NCBI RefSeq assembly: GCF_000208925.1
Contig: NW_001914905.1
Span: 18,940-82,939, forward strand
DNA from: Entamoeba histolytica HM-1:IMSS
Lineage: Eukaryota > Evosea > Mastigamoebida > Endamoebidae
DNA: 64,000 nucleotides
Reading direction: 5' to 3'
The notes under the pieces are model-generated. The model was not told the origin of the DNA, did no database searches, and saw nothing but the letters and a program-made list of their open reading frames with translations. This document shows positions 32,701 through 43,914 of the stretch, piece by piece. A program made the position numbers and the translations under genes. How positions within the stretch are numbered: the stretch's first letter is position 1; every line of letters starts with the position of its first letter.

Positions 32701-35700
32701 CATCATTTCTATGAACAACATTGAGAATAGAATGAAATACAACCTCATTATACATTTTACAAGATACTAAATTTCTTCCTTCAGGTTTAATACAATTTTC
32801 TGAAAATTCTTTAACTATCATTCCTAATATTTCTGTTGGTATCTCATTTAGAGTACATAATAATAATACTAATGATGGATCAGATGCAATGTCCATTGTA
32901 TTTCCTTTATCAAAATTCATTAAAAATATAGTACGAAGAAATGAAGAAATGATTTTAATTGTAGAATAAGTATATTTATATACTCTTTTGACTGACCTGA
33001 GTGAGTTGAATAATCTAACAAATCCACCAAGTCTAATAAATTTACTATAAATTGGTTGAATAGATAAGATTAAACACATATATTTTAATACATCGTTAAT
33101 ATATTGCTTTTTTACAATAGCAACTAATTCTAATATAACTCCTATTGGTAATATACTTGATGCAGTAGTTAAAAATTCACAGACTTGATCCTTGTCTTCA
33201 ATACTTAATGCACGAGTCAATAATATTTGTAACACTAATACTAATGACTCAATGCATGGAGTGTCCATACCCTCTGTGTCTGATGAATTCGATACATCAA
33301 TATTATTTATAAGATTTCTAATTGCCACATTTCCTACTGATTCTCCTTGATTTGTACTATCATTAAATACTGTACATCTTATAATTTGTTCTGTTGAATA
33401 ATTACTTTGAACAATCATAGCTATTTGATGTAAATAACTTCTCCACGATGATAACTGAAGTAAACCTGACATAACTGCAATGAAAGGAGACCTAATGTTT
33501 TTATTTTGAATTGACCTATCAATAAATTGTAAAAACCTTTCAAAAACTCTACACTCTTCTAACATTCCAATAGTTGATTGTACATGAGGTGATTTTAAAC
33601 TTAATGCAACCTTTTCTAAATATATTCTAATAACATCATCATTTCCTTTCTTCCAAAAATCAACATTTAATACAATTTTATCAACAAGTAATGGAGATGT
33701 AAACACTTCTTTCTGGTGGTCAGTAGAAAATTCTAATAAAGTTTCAACCAATCCAATTTCGTTAAATAGCGTTGCTCTTGCATTTAATATATCAAACATA
33801 ATTTTTAGTCCTCCAACTTCACAGAAGTTATAAGATGCTTTTCCATTCTTTGAAAGATATTTTGTTAAAATGTTTAGTGCTGCTAATACACTTTCATTAT
33901 CTTTCATTTCTGCCATTAATATTAATAATACATCATATCCTCCAAGTAATTCTAACATCTTTTTTCCATGAATACATCTTCCAATGTCTTGTTGTTTTGA
34001 ATTTATCAAAGGTTGTGTCCAAGGTATATTTATTGGAATTATTTCTTTTTGAGTGATTAACTGTTTTGTTCTTACATTTACCATAAAAGAAAATGGAATA
34101 GTGTTGCACTCTTTTGGAGTTCTAATGTCAATTGGACATAACCAATTTTCATTACTTGGAACAAGGTCTGGATTTTCACAATATACCAATCTCTGGACAG
34201 CTGCCTCTTCAAGAATAGTTCTATATATTAGGATATTACCAATTCGTAAACGAACTTGTTCTGTACTTTGTACAATCATTTCAGTATTGTTTTCAAAAGT
34301 GGCAACTCCAACAACCGATCCAAGGAAAATACTATCTAAATATATTTCTATTTTACATTTATTACTCTTGTCTGTTTGATGTAGTGTCATAACAATAGAA
34401 TGAAACATTTTTTCTCTTATTGGAAATTGTAATAATTCTCTTGAATTTTTGAAATAAATAGTAACTCCAACAGGAGTAGCATGTATTCCCAATGTATATT
34501 GTGGAGAAGCAAAAGAGAATAAAGAAACAGAAGGTGTTTGATATTCTGGGAATGAATGAATATAAAACCAAGTACATGTAGTAAATGGTTTTAAAGAATA
34601 GAATGGAAGTTTAAATGAAATTTTATTTACTAAATGTTGACTAATATCGAGGAAATATGTTGGTGTGGGGATTAACTCAAATGACGAAATGATGATTGAA
34701 TCTAAACCTTGTTGAATGTGTTTGCATTGGTGAATATTTTTAATTAATTGTTCAAGGACATGATGATTACAATGATAACTAATAATACTTTTAATAAGAA
34801 AATCTGCATGACTTGCTTTCTTTGATTGAATGACAAAAGGAATTAATAATTCTGGAATTTCTCCATGACTTAATACATCTAAATTTTCACATTGTGATAT
34901 TAGTGGAATAAATATATCCCCAATAAGTGTATCACTACATTCTTCAGTTAGTTTGAGACTTAATAACAATTTTAAAACAAGAATTAATGGTGTAGGCTCA
35001 TCAATAATATTGAGCATTGTTGTTAAAGCAATATTCCTTAATATTACAAAAATATCATTTCCAAGAATAGAATAAATTTCTTTGATTCGAATAAAAGTAT
35101 TATCTTCTTTCATAAATTCAACAAATAACTTTTTTCCAAATACATTTTCTTTAAGAGATGAAAATGAGTCAAAAAAGGTAGTAAAAAATTCTTTATTCCC
35201 ATTTTTTTGATAAAAACATTTCTTTAAATAACACATAAAATCTCTAACACAATCTTCTGAACCTATTCCAATTTTTAATTTCCATAATTTCATTAATTGA
35301 ATTTTATATTCTAATTCATTTAATCCATCAATGAGTTTAAATAATTTGATATATCCTAGAGATTGATTTATTTTTTCTGTATCATCATCTAATAATAATA
35401 AAGTCATAAATTCAATTGATAATTCAAATTCTTCTTTATTTGAAACACTTCTAATCATACTAGAAAAGAAATTATTAGGCTCTGTTGTCTTAAAATATTT
35501 TAAAACATCATTGTCTCTCATTAATTGAACTAAATATTTTAATGTTTTAATTCTAAATGTTCCAGTTGAATTAATTGCTGTTTGACGAATATAATAAGAA
35601 AGTCCACTTTCAAGAATAAATTCTTGAATATAAAATCTTGACAATTGTAATGAAGATAATCCATCAATAATTGGTTCTATAATATCAATGTTTTTTGAAT

Positions 35701-36895
35701 TTTTCTTTATAAATTCAAAAAAGTATTTGCGTTCTTCAATACTTAGACATTCAATAATTCTAATAAACCCATTTAGAAGGATTGAGTACTGTTTTTTATT
35801 TGAATCATTAACAATGGTATTTAACTGTTCTTGAAAAACGCTAATGTTTGGTCCTACTGAATGTGCATATAAATGTACTTTTCTTAACAGAATAAAATAA
35901 TAATCTTCTGTATTTTTTTGAATGAAGAAACTCAAAGAATATACCATTGGTAATACAAATGTAAAGTTGTTTGTTGCTTGTATAACATTAAAATAATATG
36001 TAAGACAATCTGGTGATGGTGGAACAGAAAGACCATAAGGAAATAACCCAGGGAAATCTACTGGAGATTCAGGAAATGTCTTTGTTAAACAAACAATCAA
36101 ACGCATTAAAGTATTTATTTGTTGGTTCACTTTTTCTGGTGTTAATTTTGATTCCACTAAATTTGCACAAAGAACTTTAACTCTTTTTACTAATGGAGAT
36201 GGTGTTGAAGAAATATGTAATGGAATATATCTGTAATAATGGTCAATAAAAGCATCAATGGTTTCTGGTTGAATTTTATCAACAAACAACAAGTCTGGTA
36301 ATTCCAAATAACAAAATGGACCAATTAGACTAAGAGCATAACTAATAATTTGGGACTGTGGGGTAGATTTAACAGGAGTAATTTTTACTGGAATAGAGGC
36401 TATTTGATTTTGATGTTCAAACATAGGAAAAATCAGTGGGTTTTTGTCAAGAACTATATTAGGAGGAGAGGTAATAACATAATCAACCACTGAGTAAACA
36501 ATCTCACAAATACATTCTATTTGTAAATTAGTAAATTTAGAAGAAACAGTGTGTGTAAGGATAGAAAAAGAGCATAATTCATTAAACCGTTTTACCATAA
36601 TTTCTTCAATAAATTGTTTTGGCTTGGAATAAATTTTTATATTTTCAAATAAATGTTCAATAATTCCAGTATATTCCAATATTATAGGAAATTGTTTTGG
36701 ATTTTTACAATAAATTTGAATAATTTCTGTTATTACTTTATTGTATTTTTCATCTGATAGTTCTTGTTTATATTCATTAAGAAGGCGTGTAAGAATAATC
36801 TCATCTATAGACTTTTGAGGTGGTTGAATTGGTGGTTGGACAGATATTGTTTTGCTGCGAGGACGAAATAAATTAAATAAATTCATCTCAGACAC
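29792..36895 (-). CDS. BEACH-domain protein (neurobeachin/LYST/WDFY family)
   Basis: Single exon, 2367 residues. A long alpha-solenoid with Armadillo-like helices fills residues 1-740 and about 960-1650. A concanavalin-A-like lectin domain lies near 765-930 (PFTTCTWFYIHSF ... GVTIYFKNSREL). Residues about 1755-1820 resemble the PH-like module that precedes BEACH domains. BEACH is about 1840-2080 (SQYPIYPWVICSYDSKDFRLSD, GRMFVNVGSLFLSSV, LPEFYCCPEVFMNLNHLK, NFPPWGETSRLFIHHMREALES). The last 280 residues hold WD40-type repeats. Such proteins act in lysosome, endosome and phagosome traffic and membrane fission. There is no FYVE domain, and the order fits LYST or neurobeachin more than WDFY3. Confidence 0.95.
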   Translation of the reverse strand: MSEMNLFNLFRPRSKTISVQPPIQPPQKSIDEIILTRLLNEYKQELSDEKYNKVITEIIQIYCKNPKQFPIILEYTGIIEHLFENIKIYSKPKQFIEEIMVKRFNELCSFSILTHTVSSKFTNLQIECICEIVYSVVDYVITSPPNIVLDKNPLIFPMFEHQNQIASIPVKITPVKSTPQSQIISYALSLIGPFCYLELPDLLFVDKIQPETIDAFIDHYYRYIPLHISSTPSPLVKRVKVLCANLVESKLTPEKVNQQINTLMRLIVCLTKTFPESPVDFPGLFPYGLSVPPSPDCLTYYFNVIQATNNFTFVLPMVYSLSFFIQKNTEDYYFILLRKVHLYAHSVGPNISVFQEQLNTIVNDSNKKQYSILLNGFIRIIECLSIEERKYFFEFIKKNSKNIDIIEPIIDGLSSLQLSRFYIQEFILESGLSYYIRQTAINSTGTFRIKTLKYLVQLMRDNDVLKYFKTTEPNNFFSSMIRSVSNKEEFELSIEFMTLLLLDDDTEKINQSLGYIKLFKLIDGLNELEYKIQLMKLWKLKIGIGSEDCVRDFMCYLKKCFYQKNGNKEFFTTFFDSFSSLKENVFGKKLFVEFMKEDNTFIRIKEIYSILGNDIFVILRNIALTTMLNIIDEPTPLILVLKLLLSLKLTEECSDTLIGDIFIPLISQCENLDVLSHGEIPELLIPFVIQSKKASHADFLIKSIISYHCNHHVLEQLIKNIHQCKHIQQGLDSIIISSFELIPTPTYFLDISQHLVNKISFKLPFYSLKPFTTCTWFYIHSFPEYQTPSVSLFSFASPQYTLGIHATPVGVTIYFKNSRELLQFPIREKMFHSIVMTLHQTDKSNKCKIEIYLDSIFLGSVVGVATFENNTEMIVQSTEQVRLRIGNILIYRTILEEAAVQRLVYCENPDLVPSNENWLCPIDIRTPKECNTIPFSFMVNVRTKQLITQKEIIPINIPWTQPLINSKQQDIGRCIHGKKMLELLGGYDVLLILMAEMKDNESVLAALNILTKYLSKNGKASYNFCEVGGLKIMFDILNARATLFNEIGLVETLLEFSTDHQKEVFTSPLLVDKIVLNVDFWKKGNDDVIRIYLEKVALSLKSPHVQSTIGMLEECRVFERFLQFIDRSIQNKNIRSPFIAVMSGLLQLSSWRSYLHQIAMIVQSNYSTEQIIRCTVFNDSTNQGESVGNVAIRNLINNIDVSNSSDTEGMDTPCIESLVLVLQILLTRALSIEDKDQVCEFLTTASSILPIGVILELVAIVKKQYINDVLKYMCLILSIQPIYSKFIRLGGFVRLFNSLRSVKRVYKYTYSTIKIISSFLRTIFLMNFDKGNTMDIASDPSLVLLLCTLNEIPTEILGMIVKEFSENCIKPEGRNLVSCKMYNEVVFHSILNVVHRNDDEKILNGLLLMYDSGMNEAQKRSVQQVATKVHLHYLYFTSLVMSDNFESRLLWRVYVFIADMHKKYVVTQGRRSHKLFFINAIARIWKEVLQYDLPLSIESQRLIIEKLSVRDFIVQFEQRQALFEEKYNNISVAAYYVPLLKTLGLTTILSTELLREGIQGNSVLIGFNEFTEEVKNELHLFVNEIYGTIERKEYLHPYLVQIQPTTIPNDLDFIKPPPRSFKAKPTSPSRVACLHWLKIFKNYTSPKGILAYQFPPPISAIKLTPFITPSFVHNLVDYSSPKMRDLPTTEEITPEIIEELKNYLQIKEIVPYIPPIALTCGIKCKRIKEEEECEGMMQIKEEADEKELVFQYSKVLHNENISKEIILPLKNAIITKKMYLYQDNGLEIITADGRIEFFIFTNKQRNKIIEITGCSESKLLESTKMWSKGLISNFEYLGIINNEAGRSYRTLSQYPIYPWVICSYDSKDFRLSDIQMYRNLQLPIGAQKETNQIEDNYYEKECHYNCCLSSPSTVLRCLFRLRPYTDMILKEMSGRCLEIDGRMFVNVGSLFLSSVLQSRIELLPEFYCCPEVFMNLNHLKGESTTVGDVNFPPWGETSRLFIHHMREALESQEVGQTINQWIDLVFGVDQQNRNKFNVYSKEYTKESEVDEQIKEVIWKTMGNIPNKVFIKPHPKKLVTPRLAFNFHNPHTELITTLKIGCLFAFENNKFSVFTEQCCTFSLDKELYCVKYEQNKGIFTLSKNDQIINSLYCKSLDVTDFNVFDNGNKLVYGCETGESFIINQPFGKNPLFVSLYGITDKVTAITYCIDYHTAVIASSDGYIRYFNEDGKIRQVIKTNEVINKMLFSDKNGDLITLSIQQSKTIITGYSINAYKFAETLINTTITAVTITHFIDGSIMNVLALGSDRGELMLYEVEKLELLGSCYGGRSLNSSKNTSKVLSVLFVENYSKLYFFVECLDGVDVLEIK

Positions 36896-37067
36896 AAAGA
36901 TGAAAACTGACTTTTTTTCAATCTTAAAAAAAAGAGAAAAGTAGATTTTTATTTATCAATGTTTCATATTTCTTTCCTAATCTCACAAGAACTAATATTT
37001 TATATTGGTAATTTGACATAGATTATCATAAAGTAAAGAGTTAAAAAGTAGAATGAAGTTGATTCAA

Positions 37068-40000
37068 TTAAGTTGTTTTTGGTTCATTTACTAATAGTTT
37101 GATTCTCATGAGAAGATTATATAATGACTTACGAATGTCTTGTTCTTCAGATAGAATCAATTTATATAATGAAGATAAGTGAGTAGTATATATTTCCATT
37201 AATAAGTCATCAGAACAAGTATTGAGCAGATCAAAGACAACATGAAGAATGAAATTACTTGGTAAATGAAGGAATTTATCCAATAAATGAACAATAACAC
37301 TTGGATATATTTTGAATATTTCTTGAGCATAAAATATTAAGATAGTTTGAACAGCAATTGTTACATCATTAATATATTTTAGATATGGAGAATCTGTTTT
37401 TATTTGAATAACCATATTTAATAATCTTTCAATATTAAATAAGAAACACTTTAATAACTCTTCATCTTCTTTTTGAGATAAAAGAATTATTTTTGGTGCA
37501 AATTCATACAATGTATCAATATATTTCTTAAATGTAGTTGCAATAAAAGGAATGTCTAATCGAGTTAATTCAAATTTGTGACCAATAAACTGGTCTTCAA
37601 TATTTGTTTTCATAATTATCTTATGTTGATGTTGATTGTTCATTTTTTCTTTACATTCTAATGAACAAAATTTAAGAGAACAAAATGGACATTCAACTAA
37701 TTCAAATTGTTGGACTGGTTTTTTGCAGCAAGAACATATTATTTCTTCTGTTTGATTATTATCCAATTCTTTTTCTTTCTTTTCTATTTCATCAATAACA
37801 GAACCTTGTTGAAGAGTAAATGATTGAACTGCATCAAAGAAATAATTGATAATATCATTATTCATCATTTCATAAATTTTTAAATATTGTGGATGTTCAA
37901 TAAAAATTGGAATGATATCTTTTAATGATAATAATCCAATTTGTGTAATAAATTCCGTACCTTTTGTAATAAATGTTGTTATGATGTAAATATAATCACA
38001 AATAAAATAACCAAGTTTATCAGGATGCTGAGAAATTAAACCAGACATTTGTAACATTAAATTTAATGCTACTGATGTTAACCATTCACAACTTTTATTA
38101 TTATTATTAATTGTAATAACTTTACAATGGTAATATCCAATAGACTCCAATATTTTAAAATATACTCTATGAAAAATATAATACCAATCTTCAAAAGTAA
38201 GTTTATCCATATAATCATCAATAATATGATTAATTGTTTGTAAAGAAACTGATGCAACTTCAATATATTGACTTGATGTTGCATGGGCATATGATACTAA
38301 TACATTAAAAAATAACTCATTATAACTACTTCCAAAGGATAAGTCAACACCTTCAGGAATACGATTTTTTAAAATTGATTGTATTGATGCAAGAATAAAT
38401 GGATGACTTGACTTTTCTTGAGTTAAATAACGGTCAGTAACAAGAGAATATCGAACCATTGTTTTAAGATAATAATAATCATATTTTCTATCAAATTGTA
38501 TTTTCTTTTCATTAACATATTTTAATAACATATATCCACTTTTTATTACAGCAATATCTTCATCTAATGAAGCAATATATAATATTTCAAATATTTCTTT
38601 CCAACACATTTGAATGAATGAAGAGTTTTTATCAACACATTCTTTTAACATATCAAGTATTGTTATTCGACAACTATTTAGTGGTGAGTCACACATAATA
38701 ATAACTATTTCCTTTAATAATTCTGATGATTCTCCAAAAACATTATTTTCATTAAAACTAAATATCATTTTAATGGCTTCTTTAGCTACATTTTCATGTG
38801 GATGAAGTCCACATTGAAGTAAAAATTCTTTAATAATATTAACAGTCTGAATATTAAATTCTTTATTGTTCTTAACCTTTCTTTCGTATGTTATATAACC
38901 CATTTTCTTCATTAAAAACATTGATGGTGTTAAATAATTTAATTCTTCAATTCCTGCTTCACATAAACATTGATAAATAGTTGTAATTTCATCTTCTTCA
39001 CAATTTATTAATTGTTTAAAAATCTCTTTTGCTTTATCAATCCATTTTTTTAATTCTTTCTTCTTTGAATTAATTTCTGTTAATGATATAACTGGTACTT
39101 TATTTTCTTTAGGCTGATATAAACGATGTTGTACATTCATAAAAAACAATTTCCTTGTATTTTTAGGAACATTTACTAATGGTGAAAGAGCAACTTGCTC
39201 AGTTAATAACACTTGTTCTATTCTTGATAATAATGTAAATATATATTTCCATCCTTCCCCAATTTTTTCCTTCCTTTCCATTGCTAAGTCAATTACAACT
39301 TTTGTCATTTCTATATTTCCTTGATTCTTATTATTGGGGTGATAAAATAACCCCCACTCACAGAGCATCTTAATAATTAATGTTATTGATGTATCAAGCT
39401 CTAAATTTGCTGAAATACTTATCAATATGTTCATATTTTTAATTACATCATGTACGGTTTTATATTCTTCAAAAGCAATTTTTAAAGTTTTTAATGCTAG
39501 TGGAATTAGAGTCTCAACAAGTGATTTTAGAATATCTTTATTAACAATAGAAATAGGGGCAACTTCTTTTGATAAAGAGATATCATTAATTACTTTTTCA
39601 AAACCACTCGACACAGCTAATACTTCTTCTCTTTTTATTGGATTTGCCTTAACCATAGCAATTAATAATTTTTCATTACTCTTTTCTTCATTTTGGTGTT
39701 CAGGAATCAAAAATGCATTTTGTGTTACACTTTGATATAAAGGTTGAAGATAGTCGTCAGGTAGAGTAAAGTTAAATTGTTCAACCATCCCTTTAAATTT
39801 TTCATAAGTATCCATTGTCCTTGTTTTAACATTAGCATTGTGTGTTTCTGTAGATAAAAAGATAATTGTTGTTGCTAAGAAATAAATTTGATTTGACGTA
39901 ATATTTAATTCATTAATTTTTTCATTCATACACTCGGCATATCTTATCGAAAACATTTCAATAACTCGATCAACTACCTGACCTTCTCCTGGCATAACAA

Positions 40001-42100
40001 ATAAATTAAACATTGTCCTTAATGCTTCATCAATATTAAGTCCTGTAAAATCAATCAATTTCATATATTCTTTAAAAACCTCTTTATTTAAATCTTTATT
40101 TGAAGTAAGATATTTTCCTAGTGCTGTTTTGTCAATACCCTCTAATCTCATAAGAAATTGAGCAATTGAATCAGGACTATTAGAACATAAGTCTGTTTTA
40201 ATCATATATGCTACTCCATCATTTGGTTTATTCTTAAATAATTGTTTCGCATAAATAACATCAACCTTTCTTTTTCTTTGCTTAAGTAATTCAATTCCCT
40301 CTTGACAATGTGATTGAACTGGAACTGAATTAATAATTTCTACTATTCCTTTTTCTTCTAGTTTCTGCATTGATTGTATTTGCATTTGAATAGATTCAAT
40401 AACACTTTGAATAATTTTATATGCTGCTCTTCTAATCTCAATAATTTTTGATGATAATTCGTCAGGCGTTTCCATTTTGAATTGAGAAGAAAGAATAAAA
40501 GAAATTAATGACATAAATTCTTCAAATAAATTCATTCCAAATGTCATACAATCATAGTTAGTAAATAAATCAATAATAATTTGTGGTTGAGTTGCTAATT
40601 TTTGCATTTCATTTACAAGGAATAATTTATGACTAATGAAAGGTAATGGAGATTTAATAAAGAAGAAATATATATGTTTAGTAATAATTTCTATTTCTTT
40701 TTTAAAATACATTCTAAAACGATGAATAATTAAACTAAATATTTTAACAGATGTTATGAAAATAGGCTCTTCATTTGAAAATGTATTATGTGCAATACAT
40801 TTACATAAATCCTGTTTCCATCCCTTAATAGAATTAGGACAAAATTCACTTGGACATTGGGACAACCAAAATTCTATCAAGTCTAATACTATTCTTTGCA
40901 TTGTTAATGTCATTGGTCTTTTACCTGTCATTTGCTTATAATTACCTTTTAGTAATGTGTCTGATATTACAAATCTTTTTGCATGGTCAATAAGTGAAAT
41001 CTTAGTTAAAACACTCAAAATAGCATAATGAGGAGGTAATTGTTTTTCATATAAATCATCTTTTTTATCTTCATCGTCAATCAGTTTTTTTAATTCATTG
41101 ATTTCATTTTCAACTTTAATCTGTTCTGGATTAATTTGGTTATCTTCATTAATAATTTCTTTAACTTCTTCTTTCTTTATTTCTTCACTACTTTGAATAA
41201 ATTCATCAAAAGATTCATCTTCATTTGATTTTGTTAACGTATTTGGTGATTCTAATGTTTGTATGGTTTGTTCTTCTATTGGTTTTTCATCTACTGGTTG
41301 TTGTAATTCATCTTCATGATATTGTTGTGAGTTATCACTTTCATCAAAAGGAGTAGAAGTTTCCATAGGTGAGACTGAAAGTGGTTTAGTGTTAAAATTA
41401 CCATTTCTATTAGATGTTGTATATTGTGAAGATATAAATAAAGGGGATATTGCTTGTAATGGTTTTGGCTCACATCCATTAGGTAAGTTTGTTTCAACAC
41501 TATACGACTTAAATAAAGAGGTAATATAACCTTGTATAATATTATTCAAAGAATGTTCAGTTGGCTATTAAACTAATTAATACATAATACTAAAATATAT
41601 AAACAAAAACAAACATAATTAGGAGTTGATAACGAATAAAAGTCAATCAATAACTTAATATTTTCAATAACATATTTTGTTTCTAATTTAAAAGGTATAG
41701 TTGCATGAATGATTCTAGCAGAAAGAATCAAAATTGATTTATGACTTGAAATAATTTCAATAATAATATTATTATATAACATTGTTAATATTTTTTGACA
41801 TGTTTCAACGGTAAGGTATTGTTCCTTAATTAAACTAACAATGCAATTAGCAAGTCGGTCAATTTGTTTTATTCCAAAATAATAAATAACCCCAGTTCTT
41901 ATACAATTTTCAATAACATTTTGATTGTCTTGAATGAAAATATCTTCATCACTTTTCCATGATTGAATATTTTTTTTCAACGAGTCAATAAACTCAACCT
42001 GTTTTTTATCAATTAAACCAACCATTGTCTCTAATTTTTGTTTGATAATGTCTTTGATATCTTTAATGTTTTGTGCAATTTCTTTCTTTTTGTCTGACAT
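37068..42100 (-). CDS. Sec7-domain ARF-GEF (BIG/GBF type) with MYND-like zinc finger
   Basis: Exon 1 is 41615-42100 (162 codons) and exon 2 is 37068-41564. The 50-nt intron runs GTTTGT...TAG and is phase 0, joining STPNY to PTEHSLNNIIQGYI; total 1660 residues. The N-terminal 200 residues fit the DCB region, and an acidic insert and HUS-like region (WLSQCP...LIHRF) follow. The Sec7 domain is about 595-785 and keeps the catalytic glutamic finger in MPGEGQVVDR (Glu689). The HDS-like helices fill most of the rest. A zinc-binding stretch at about 1437-1477 has the spacing CSCC...CPFCSLKFCSLECKEK...HQH, close to a MYND finger. It should activate ARF GTPases at the Golgi or trans-Golgi. The zinc finger near the C-terminus is unusual for this family. 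Confidence 0.92.
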
Positions 42101-42265
42101 ACCAATAACAAAAAAATTGAATTACAAGATGAGAAGAGTTTAGAAAAAACACAAAATATAAATATCAGTTTATTATAATAATAGCATTTTTATTAATAAA
42201 GTATGTATTAAAATAAATGGGTTAGCACTAGAGTATAAACCAGTTGTTAAATACACATTCTTTTA

Positions 42266-42909
42266 TTATTGTTGTAAAAGTATCGATGAAATTTGTTCTA
42301 TTACATCAACTGACATTGTAGATAGATCCATTCCTATACACCAATCAGTGTTTTGAGGTGCTACAATTTCTAATATTTTTTCCAATTGTTGTTCAGTTGC
42401 TGAAGATAATTTTTCAAGAAGAAGTGAATGATTAGGAACAATGTCAGGTGTTTGGTCTATATTATCATTTTGAGAAGCTACAGGTAATCCTGGTGGTTCA
42501 TTTTCACTCCTTGGAGAATTTGTTGAAGGTAATGGTTCTTTCATTTGAGCCAATAAATTCATTTGATTAAAAGAGACTGACCTATTTTAATTGAATATAC
42601 ACTTTTTTATAACGACTTTTATGATATTTATACAAACTTATCTGCCATTGATTCACAGAGTAAATCAACGTAATAATGATAAGAGAAGAATAAATTAAAT
42701 TTAGTTTCGTTATCAATCGTAGTTGAACCCATAAATTCACGTGCTGCTGAAACCATTTTAAGTAAAAACTCTTCAAAACTTTGTGTTTCAAAAACTTCCT
42801 TATACCTTCCTTTCATTATAAGTTCACTGTTCGGTATTGCAACAATAATTTGTTTAAGTTTTGTCATAAAATCAGATTTTAATGGTGGGATATTTGGAGA
42901 GTTAGACAT
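42266..42909 (-). CDS. Small protein with NET-domain-like C-terminus, two exons
   Basis: Exon 1 is 42638-42909 and exon 2 is 42266-42581; the 56-nt intron (42582-42637) is GTTTGT...TAG. Splicing gives 195 residues, with ADKSVSFNQMNLLAQM across the join. The last 55 residues (LLEKLSSATEQQLEKILEIVAPQ...CIGMDLSTMSVDVIEQISSIL) follow the hydrophobic pattern of the NET (extra-terminal) domain of BET proteins. The first 90 residues are helical (SFEEFLLKMVSAAREFM...) and might be a degenerate bromodomain, but no acetyl-lysine Asn is evident. Between them lies a Pro/Ser/Asn-rich linker. If correct, it is a reduced BET-like chromatin adaptor. The gene itself is well supported; the domain call is tentative. 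Confidence 0.7.
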
Positions 42910-43914
42910 TCGCTCGTTTTTAAGTTTTTATTTTAAAAATTTGTCTTTTAAGATTTTTTTACTTATTTTATGTTTTTAATTTTTTGTGATAATTCACAAA
43001 ATTATCATGTTTTTGAAAAAAAAATGTTATTATGATTAAAACAAAAAATAATAAATTTGTGTTATTTTAAAAATATTTTATAATTGTTATATTTAACACG
43101 TAAAAACCAGTTAATTATGTATTAACAGAGTTATTCTTCCTTATTCTATGGGTACTAATAAAAACAATTGTCTTTATTAAAATATCTTTCTTCTCAATTT
43201 TATTATTTCTTTGTTCATTACATTCATTTCTTTATTGATTAACTAATATATCATCATTTTCTGTTTTGATTGTTATTAATTATTATATATTTCATTTGTA
43301 TTAATAATATATTTCTTATTTTATGTGTTTTTTTCTTCATAAGAAAGAAGGGAGAAATTAATGTGTTCAATTCTATTTATCAAACTAACTAAATCAAGGT
43401 AATATTTATTCTCCAATTGATTATTGACAACACCCTTCATCTATTTAAATGATAGAAATGATAATTTAATACATTTATTATTGATTTGAAATATTTAAAA
43501 CATTTTTAATAGTTATTTGTTTAAAAACATTAATATAATTTATAGTAAAGTATTTATTATTAAAATTCAATTTTATGTGTTGAAGTGACTATGAGTTATG
43601 AACAGACAAGACGTTAAAAAGTTTAACATGACTTATAGAATATTATTAGAAAACATCATTTAGTTATTGATAATTCATAAACATTGTTTTGCATTAAAAG
43701 AAACTTAAAATAGTTTCAAATAAATAGTTAAAACAACAAACTAAAATTATTATAAAAATAGAATTTGCCTATTATTTCATTTTTAAATATTTTTATCATA
43801 GTTTATTATTTCTTTTGAACTGAAAAAGATTTTTAAAAATTAAAAAAGTATATAACTATTTTTAAGGGTTTTAATGATGTTAAATCTTTTTAAAAATTTT
43901 TAGTTAGAAACGAT
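42910..43914. other. Divergent intergenic DNA, 1.0 kb
   Basis: AT-rich DNA between two divergent genes. No coding remnants, repeats or RNA genes seen. Promoters for both genes must be here, but no GAACT box lies within 40 nt of either start. Confidence 0.55.
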
